Shown here in pieces: positions 4,616 through 9,536 of a DNA stretch of 9,536 nt. Within the stretch, counting starts at the first letter, position 1. Each line of letters begins with the position of its first letter. The position numbers and the translations under genes were made by a program. This DNA comes from an uncultured Eubacteriales bacterium (GTDB lineage Bacteria; Bacillota; Clostridia; Lachnospirales; Lachnospiraceae). The stretch is from contig UQVN01000124.1 in the NCBI GenBank assembly GCA_900544525.1, positions 1-9,536 on the forward strand, given 5' to 3'. Below the pieces are notes generated by a model, which saw only the letters and a list, made by a program, of their open reading frames with translations, did no database searches and was not told where the DNA came from.

Positions 4616-6665
4616 ATTCTTTCTCTTTTGTTACCTTTGCTTTCCCTGTTTTTCCTTTCTTTTCTTGTTGATAAAAAACAGCGGATTGCTCAAACATTCC
4701 TCGAAGCATAGATTGATAATTAACTTGCTTTACTGCATCAGTTCTCCTTGCCACAAATCCATTTAACTTCTCCATATATTCTTCTTCCGTAATCGTTCCC
4801 TCTGCTACATAAGAAAGTCCTTTTTCCCAGCTGGCTGTTAACTCTGGATTTAACAAAGCCTTCATTGACACAAGGACAACATCATAAATCATTTCTCCCA
4901 TTTGGGTTGGCGTAATAATCTGTGTCTTTTTATTCAAGGAAATGTAGTTGTTATTCACTAATTTCTTAATGATTTCCGCTCGTGTTGCACTCGTTCCAAT
5001 GCCACTTCCCTTAATTTGTGCTCGCAATTCTTCATCTTCAATTAACTGCCCTGCATTTTCCATTGCAAGAATTAAAGAACCTGAATTATAACGTTTTGGC
5101 GGTGATGTTTCGCCTTCTTTTATTTCTAATTTCTCGATGTTTAATTTACATCCTTTTTTCAACGTCTTTAATGCCTCTAATAATGCTTTATCACAGGAAG
5201 TCGCTTGCTCTTCACTGTCTCCTGCATTGTCCGCTTTTTTTCTACCAAAAGAATGTCTTGCCACCTTTAAATATCCTTCTTCTAATAATACTTTAAAAGT
5301 TACAAAGAAATGCTCTTTTTCTCTTTCATAATCAATGCTTACCTTTTGATATTCTGCTGGTGGATAAAAAATACTTAAAAACCTTCTTGCAATAATTTCA
5401 TATACTTGTTGGTGCTTTTGAGAAACGCTATTCAATGCTGATATCCCTTGTCCAGTTGGAATAATGGCATAGTGATCCGTAATTAATTTATCGTTTACAT
5501 ATCTTGTCTTAGCAAGATTTTGATAAGATTTCTTTTGCATAATTTCCGTAGCGTTTCCTGATAAAACCCCATATTTTATAAGGCCATTAATATTTTTATA
5601 AATTTCTTTACTCACCGCCGTTGATAACACCCTCGCATCGGTTCTTGGATAAGTCACTAATTTCTTTTCATAAAGTTGTTGTACAATCTGCAACGTCTCA
5701 TCCGGACTGATTTTAAATAATTTGGAACACTCATTTTGCAACTCTGCTAAGTTATATAAAAGAGGTGGATTTTTCTTTTCTTTCTTTCGTTCCACCGAAT
5801 GAACGATTCCTTCTAGTGGTGGATTTTGTTTTAATAAGGCAATTAACTGCTCGGCATCTTCTTTTTTGTTAAATCCGTTCTCTTTATAAAGGACAGGTGA
5901 GCCAAAGTATTTACTGCCCTCCACGGCTTTCCATTCCGCTTCTAACATCTGACCTTCATACATCGTCTTTGCTAACACCCGATAAAATGGTGTCTTAACA
6001 AAAGTGCGAATTTCTCTCTCTCTTCGCACAATCATACCAAGAACACAAGTCATAACTCGACCAACAGCGATTACTACATTTCTATCTTTTCCTAAATAAT
6101 TTCGAATGGCGTATCCATACTTTAACGTTAACGCCCTTGAAAAATTAATTCCCATTAAATAATCTTCTTTTGCTCGTAAATATGCAGAAGCTGCTAGATT
6201 ATCATATTCGGATAATAATTTCGCCTCTTTAATTCCTCTTAGAATCTCTTCCTCTGTCTGGGAGTCAATCCAAACCCTTCTTTTTTCTTTTCCAACAGGA
6301 TTTGCCATTTGATCCACAAGTCGATAAATATATTCTCCTTCTCGTCCTGAGTCTGTACATACATAAATCTTATCGACGTCTTCTCGATTCAGCAAATTTT
6401 TTACGATTTGAAATTGCTTTGCCACCGCTGGAATCACTTCATAGCGAAAAGTTTCTGGAAGAAAGGGTAACGTATCAAAACTCCATTTTTTCAATGCTTC
6501 ATCATAAACTTCTGGATAACTCATCGTTACAAGATGTCCTACACACCATGTAACAATTGCATGTTCCGATTCTAAATACCCATCTTTTCTTGATGTATTG
6601 AACTTTAACGCTTTTGCAAACTCCTGTGCAACGCTTGGTTTTTCTGCAATAAATAAACTCTTCAA
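4614..6665 (-). CDS. topB: DNA topoisomerase III (type IA)
   Basis: A type IA topoisomerase that nicks and passes single strands to relax negative supercoils and decatenate DNA during replication and recombination. Taking TTG at 6665 as start gives 683 residues, normal for TopB. The N-terminal Toprim domain shows SLFIAEKPSVAQEFAKAL (3-20) and CTDSGREGEYIYR (103-115), the Bacillus-type acidic motif with Gly in place of the second Asp. The active-site tyrosine is Tyr339 in LVTYPRTDAR. GSGIGTSATRAEII (553-566) is another family hallmark. There is no zinc-finger tail; the protein ends in a lysine-rich stretch. The family normally begins at this point, and AGAGG lies 7 nt before the TTG. The frame continues upstream to a TTG at 6737 with its own AGAGGA, adding 24 atypical residues; that longer form cannot be excluded. 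It appears to be a single-gene unit with its own promoter. Confidence 0.95.
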   Translation of the reverse strand: MKSLFIAEKPSVAQEFAKALKFNTSRKDGYLESEHAIVTWCVGHLVTMSYPEVYDEALKKWSFDTLPFLPETFRYEVIPAVAKQFQIVKNLLNREDVDKIYVCTDSGREGEYIYRLVDQMANPVGKEKRRVWIDSQTEEEILRGIKEAKLLSEYDNLAASAYLRAKEDYLMGINFSRALTLKYGYAIRNYLGKDRNVVIAVGRVMTCVLGMIVRREREIRTFVKTPFYRVLAKTMYEGQMLEAEWKAVEGSKYFGSPVLYKENGFNKKEDAEQLIALLKQNPPLEGIVHSVERKKEKKNPPLLYNLAELQNECSKLFKISPDETLQIVQQLYEKKLVTYPRTDARVLSTAVSKEIYKNINGLIKYGVLSGNATEIMQKKSYQNLAKTRYVNDKLITDHYAIIPTGQGISALNSVSQKHQQVYEIIARRFLSIFYPPAEYQKVSIDYEREKEHFFVTFKVLLEEGYLKVARHSFGRKKADNAGDSEEQATSCDKALLEALKTLKKGCKLNIEKLEIKEGETSPPKRYNSGSLILAMENAGQLIEDEELRAQIKGSGIGTSATRAEIIKKLVNNNYISLNKKTQIITPTQMGEMIYDVVLVSMKALLNPELTASWEKGLSYVAEGTITEEEYMEKLNGFVARRTDAVKQVNYQSMLRGMFEQSAVFYQQEKKGKTGKAKVTKEKE

Positions 6666-6855
6666 CGACTCGCCTCTTTCTTCTAATTCTTCTATTTTCT
6701 TACTCGAACATGAAAAAAGACCATACATAACGAACAATTTTTTCCTCTTTTATCAGGCACTCATTCGATAAATATGGGCTATTCTTTTCCTTGCCTATAT
6801 CTGCTATAAGAATCAAACTCTTTTTATTACCATACAATGTCAATGTTTGGTCTTT

Positions 6856-6884
6856 ATTTTACCATTATTCTTATATTTTTACAA
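6856..6884 (-). promoter_or_regulatory. Sigma-A-like promoter of topB
   Basis: The minus strand has TTGTAA (6884-6879), a 17-base spacer and TAAAAT (6861-6856). Initiation near 6849 gives a leader of about 110 or 185 nt, depending on which TTG starts topB. In that leader AGATATAGGC and GCCCATATTT can form an imperfect 10-position hairpin (one mismatch, one G-U). Confidence 0.5.
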
Positions 6885-6912
6885 GAGAACACCCTACTTG
6901 AAGGCACGGAAC

Positions 6913-6943
6913 TTGTACTTTAAAAATAACTTTAGTATACTAA
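6913..6943 (+). promoter_or_regulatory. Sigma-A promoter of the LUD-domain gene with a palindrome over the -10
   Basis: TTGTAC (6913-6918), a 17-base spacer and TATACT (6936-6941) make a strong promoter about 45 bases before the ATG. The perfect 12-bp palindrome TTAGTATACTAA (6932-6943) covers the -10 completely, so a dimeric repressor bound there would block transcription. Whether it is an operator or only a symmetric -10 cannot be told from one copy. Confidence 0.65.
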
Positions 6944-6973
6944 TCATTAATACATCATTATAATTTATCATTA
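6943..6973 (+). repeat. Three ATCATTA repeats before the ribosome site
   Basis: ATCATTA occurs at 6943-6949, 6954-6960 and 6967-6973, between the -10 box and the AAGGAGG (6975-6981). The spacing (11 and 13 bases) is roughly one helical turn. The region is AT-rich, so chance remains possible. Confidence 0.4.
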
Positions 6974-6988
6974 CAAGGAGGTTTTTTT

Positions 6989-7630
6989 ATGACACCAAGA
7001 GAAGAATATAATCAAACATTAGCCAATTCCTTAATCCCTCGTATGGAAAAAAGAAATTTTGAGGCGTGCTATTGTGCTACCAAAGAAGAAGCCTGTCAAA
7101 AAGCGATTTCTTATCTACAAGAAGGTAGCTCTATCGGCTGGGGTGGTTCTATGACCATGGAAGAAATCGGTCTTATGGATTACTTAAAAAATAATGCAGA
7201 TAAGTATGTAATTTATGATCGTATGACTGCCAAAACTCCAAAAGAACAAAAAGAAATGTTTGCTAAAATTATTACAGCGGATAACTTTTTAATGAGCGCT
7301 AATGCAATTACTTTAGATGGAGAATTAGTAAATGTAGATGGAAATGGAAATCGTGTTGCCTGTCTTTGTAATGGTCCAGACAATGTTATCGTCATCGCTA
7401 GTTTAAATAAAGTTGTAACAGACGAAAAAAATGCTTACGATCGTGCAAGAAACGTGGCTGCTCCATTAAATGCGGCACGTTTAAACACAGCAACTCCTTG
7501 CCATGTCAATGGATTTTGCTCTGATTGTAAATCTCCATCCTGTATGTGTTGCCAATTAGTAACTACTCGTTTTTCCCGTGTAAAAGGTAGAATTAAAGTT
7601 ATTCTCGTTGGCGAACCTTGTGGATATTAA
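6989..7630 (+). CDS. LUD-domain protein (lactate utilization LutC/YkgG-like), cysteine-rich form
   Basis: A 213-residue cytoplasmic protein of the LUD (DUF162) family, whose better-known members LutB/LutC act in L-lactate oxidation. SIGWGGSMTMEEIGL (48-62) matches the family's glycine-rich N-terminal motif. NAITLDGELVNVDGNGNRVA (105-124) and the following NVIVIASLNKVV form the typical core. The C-terminus is unusual for LutC: cysteines at 171, 177, 180, 185, 187, 188 and 211, plus 125 and 127, could hold an Fe-S cluster or zinc. This stand-alone form is typical of Clostridia. No lutA or lutB lies in the window, so lactate use is not shown and the substrate is open. The ATG has a near-perfect AAGGAGG (6975-6981) 7 nt upstream, its own promoter, and a terminator 13 bases past the stop, so it is a single-gene unit. 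Confidence 0.9.
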   Translation: MTPREEYNQTLANSLIPRMEKRNFEACYCATKEEACQKAISYLQEGSSIGWGGSMTMEEIGLMDYLKNNADKYVIYDRMTAKTPKEQKEMFAKIITADNFLMSANAITLDGELVNVDGNGNRVACLCNGPDNVIVIASLNKVVTDEKNAYDRARNVAAPLNAARLNTATPCHVNGFCSDCKSPSCMCCQLVTTRFSRVKGRIKVILVGEPCGY

Positions 7631-7642
7631 GTATAAGACGTT

Positions 7643-7674
7643 AAAAAGCGATGGTATTTTTACCACCGCTTTTT
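7643..7674. terminator. Bidirectional rho-independent terminator
   Basis: AAAAAGCG (7643-7650) pairs with CGCTTTTT (7667-7674) and TGGTA (7652-7656) with TACCA (7661-7665), with one A-C mismatch between them and a TTTT loop. The stem's A/T flank provides a T-run on either strand. It lies between convergent genes and can end both the LUD gene (plus) and the aminopeptidase operon (minus). Confidence 0.9.
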
Positions 7675-7703
7675 CTATGAAAGTATTTTATTCTTTTTTA
7701 TAT

Positions 7704-8978
7704 TTATTCTTGATAATATGCTTTTGCAAAAGCTACTAATGCTTCACAGTCGGCACAAGATGCTGTTTCCATAGAGGAGTGCATCGCTAACATACAAATT
7801 CCTAAGTCTTCTCCCATCATTGGTAAATAAGCATTAGCAATTGGTCCTAATGTCTGTCCACCCATTACATCAGAACGATTGATCTGTTTTTGGAATGGAA
7901 TCTTATTTTTCTCACAAAGTTGCATTAAAATTCCTGTTGCTTCACTATCGGATAAGTATCTTTGTGTTCCACTTTGTTTAATAACAACGCCATCTCCAAG
8001 AAGTGTCATCGTTGTTGGATCATTTTTTTCTGCATAGTTTGGATGAAGGGCATGAGCACCATCAACAGATAACATAAATCCTCCTGCAACTGCTTGCATA
8101 AAGGCTTGTCTATCCAAATGAGAAGCCTCCATAATGCGTTCAATTACCATAGATAAAAGGCTAGAATCCGCTCCTTGTTTACTTCTGCTTCCCACTTCTT
8201 CATGATCAAAAAATCCCGCAATATGGATATTGTTCTTTGGATCAGAGCATTTAATTCCCTCTAATAAAGCATAAACACTGGCTAAGTTATCAATTCTTGG
8301 TGCTAATAAAAGTTCTTCCTGTACTCCAACTTTTTGAGATTTTTCATAGTTATAAACGAAGAGATCATAATCTAAAATATCTTCTGCCTTTACTCCTAAT
8401 TCTTTTGCAATATATTGTGTAAAGTAGTGTTCATCCATTTCTTCCCCTGCTAATCCAAACAATGGAAGCATATGGGTTTGTGGATTTAATGCAACGCCTT
8501 GATTCACATCACGGTTCATATGAATTGCTAAATTAGGAATCACTAATACAGGGCGTTTTGAATCAAAGAAACGCACTTCTGGCTTAAATACTTGTTCACT
8601 TTTTAATACTACTTTTCCAGAAATTCCAAGAGGACGATCAAGCCATGTATTTAAAATTAATCCGCCATATTTTTCTGCATTTAATTTCATATATTTTTTC
8701 TGTGTCATTTCTGCATTTGGCTTAATTTTCATCATCGGTTGATCCGTATGTGCCATTCCGATTCTTAACACCGTTTCCCCTGCTTTTAAATCACCAACGG
8801 TAATGGCAATCGCCATAGATGGATAAGGGCTTACAAAATATTTTCCACCTGCTTTTATTTCCCATCTCTCTTCTAAGCGAAGTTCTTCAAAACCACTTTC
8901 TTCTAATTGTTTTTTACATTCTTCTACTGCATGATAAGGGGATACACTCTTATCGAGAAAATTCATTAATTGTTCCAT
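7704..8978 (-). CDS. M18 family aminopeptidase
   Basis: A 424-residue zinc aminopeptidase of family M18 (aspartyl-aminopeptidase type), cytoplasmic, releasing N-terminal residues from peptides. The dinuclear metal site is complete: His77 in GMAHTDQP, bridging Asp230 in PRIDNL, catalytic Glu260 and ligand Glu261 in FFDHEEVGSRS, Asp306 in SVDGAHALHP and His400 in MLAMHSSMETAS. Length and motif order are normal for the family. AAAGGAAG at 8985-8992 lies 6 nt before the ATG. It follows the YhcH-like gene by 33 bases on the same strand, so the two are probably one operon, ended by the hairpin at 7643-7674. The exact residue preference cannot be read from sequence: acidic-residue specificity is the family's best-known activity, but other members differ. 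Confidence 0.95.
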   Translation of the reverse strand: MEQLMNFLDKSVSPYHAVEECKKQLEESGFEELRLEERWEIKAGGKYFVSPYPSMAIAITVGDLKAGETVLRIGMAHTDQPMMKIKPNAEMTQKKYMKLNAEKYGGLILNTWLDRPLGISGKVVLKSEQVFKPEVRFFDSKRPVLVIPNLAIHMNRDVNQGVALNPQTHMLPLFGLAGEEMDEHYFTQYIAKELGVKAEDILDYDLFVYNYEKSQKVGVQEELLLAPRIDNLASVYALLEGIKCSDPKNNIHIAGFFDHEEVGSRSKQGADSSLLSMVIERIMEASHLDRQAFMQAVAGGFMLSVDGAHALHPNYAEKNDPTTMTLLGDGVVIKQSGTQRYLSDSEATGILMQLCEKNKIPFQKQINRSDVMGGQTLGPIANAYLPMMGEDLGICMLAMHSSMETASCADCEALVAFAKAYYQE

Positions 8979-9011
8979 TTCAATCTTCCTTTCTATCCAC
9001 CTTTTTACTCT

Positions 9012-9470
9012 TTATTGAATATCATTTTTTACTTTAAATACGGCTTTTTTTACTTTGCAGTCATCTCCTGCTTTTGCACTTGGAAGATGTGCTTCTTCTA
9101 CCATACAAACGATAAATTTTCCTTTTCCCATAACACATTCCACTTGTTGTTCTACCTTACATGGCCCAAAGTCATTTTCTTCTTGGAAAGGAGCTGTCGC
9201 TTCTTTTTTACCAAGTCCAATATAAAACTTTTCTGTTCCTTCTAAGTCTAATTGAATATCCATATACTGTTTATGGATTTCAAATCCTAATTCACTTGCA
9301 TCTTTTGTTTCCACATTCATAACCGTTACATATACATTATCGCCATCGATTTCTGTTTTTCCAAGTGGAAGTGTTTCTAAATCTGTTTTCTCAATAAAGC
9401 AGATAGCAGTATCTAAGTTTTTAGAAATTCCTTTGTATTGTCCAATGTTTTTTATTTCATCAAAAATCAT
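9012..9470 (-). CDS. YhcH/YjgK/YiaL family (DUF386, EbgC-like) cupin-type protein
   Basis: A 152-residue cupin-like protein. Conserved features are HKQYMDIQLDLEGTEKF (66-82), with His66 and Asp71, and EEAHLPSAK (125-133), with His128. In this family such residues line a metal-containing pocket that acts on sugars. Relatives include the sialic acid protein NanQ and the beta-galactosidase subunit EbgC, but no sugar-catabolism genes are visible here, so the substrate is unknown. I chose the ATG at 9470 because AAGGAG at 9478-9483 is 7 nt away and MIFDEI is a typical start. An in-frame ATG at 9494 would add eight basic residues (MEKRRRKK), whose codons include that ribosome site. It is probably the first gene of an operon with the M18 aminopeptidase. 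Confidence 0.9.
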   Translation of the reverse strand: MIFDEIKNIGQYKGISKNLDTAICFIEKTDLETLPLGKTEIDGDNVYVTVMNVETKDASELGFEIHKQYMDIQLDLEGTEKFYIGLGKKEATAPFQEENDFGPCKVEQQVECVMGKGKFIVCMVEEAHLPSAKAGDDCKVKKAVFKVKNDIQ

Positions 9471-9509
9471 TTTCTTTCTCCTTCTTTTCTCCATTCTCTT
9501 TTAAAGAAT

Positions 9510-9515
9510 TTTATA
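9510..9515 (-). promoter_or_regulatory. Possible -10 box of the YhcH/M18 operon
   Basis: The minus strand has TATAAA at 9515-9510, about 40 bases before the chosen ATG. The -35 position lies within the last bases of the window and does not show a clear TTGACA match, so support is limited. Confidence 0.25.
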
Positions 9516-9536
9516 GTAATATTTTTTATCAGTATA

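Noticed and set aside
5018..6553. Plus-strand open frames of 64-92 codons inside topB
   Set aside because: Shadows of the topB coding sequence; no ribosome site or recognisable motif.
8819..9245. Overlapping plus-strand frames rich in Phe and Leu that look like membrane peptides
   Set aside because: They are antisense to the aminopeptidase and YhcH genes; the hydrophobic look comes from reading A-rich coding sequence backwards.

Overview
The window is AT-rich, has short spacers, strong AAGGAGG-type ribosome binding sites and sigma-A-like promoters. It encodes a GGGtGRT protein, a clostridial LUD-domain protein and an M18 aminopeptidase. Together these point to an anaerobic low-GC Firmicute of the class Clostridia, most likely Lachnospiraceae-like. 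This is inferred from gene content and style; there is no taxonomic marker gene here. Nearly everything is ordinary chromosomal housekeeping or conserved hypothetical sequence. I see no transposase, phage gene, tRNA, rRNA or CRISPR array.

Layout. Positions 1-227 hold the N-terminus of a membrane-anchored protein that runs off the left edge (minus strand). About 550 bases without a clear gene follow, ending in the terminator (657-692) of a two-gene minus-strand operon. That operon encodes an IscU/NifU-like Fe-S scaffold variant (1807-2499) and then a GGGtGRT protein (778-1788). The 346-base spacer upstream of it holds the most interesting non-coding sequence: a nested hairpin structure (2530-2611) next to an 8-bp element able to pair with the scaffold gene's Shine-Dalgarno sequence. 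Further right on the minus strand are a coupled pair, a left-handed beta-helix (GlmU-like) protein (3728-4399) and a lipoprotein (2846-3715). Next come a degenerate 7/14-bp repeat leader and topB, DNA topoisomerase III (4614-6665).

A divergent promoter region (about 6740-6988) separates topB from the only plus-strand gene, a stand-alone cysteine-rich LUD-domain protein (6989-7630). A hairpin usable on both strands (7643-7674) lies between that gene and a convergent minus-strand operon of a YhcH-family cupin-like protein (9012-9470) followed by an M18 aminopeptidase (7704-8978).

How the genes work together. The scaffold and GGGtGRT genes are coupled and the second uses a restricted set of arginine codons, suggesting a well-expressed, metal- or Fe-S-linked pair of unknown function under RNA leader control. 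The beta-helix and lipoprotein genes are also coupled and may serve the cell envelope. topB, the LUD protein and the YhcH/M18 pair look like independent units. The best candidate for something undescribed is the leader RNA at 2504-2611 controlling the scaffold/GGGtGRT operon.
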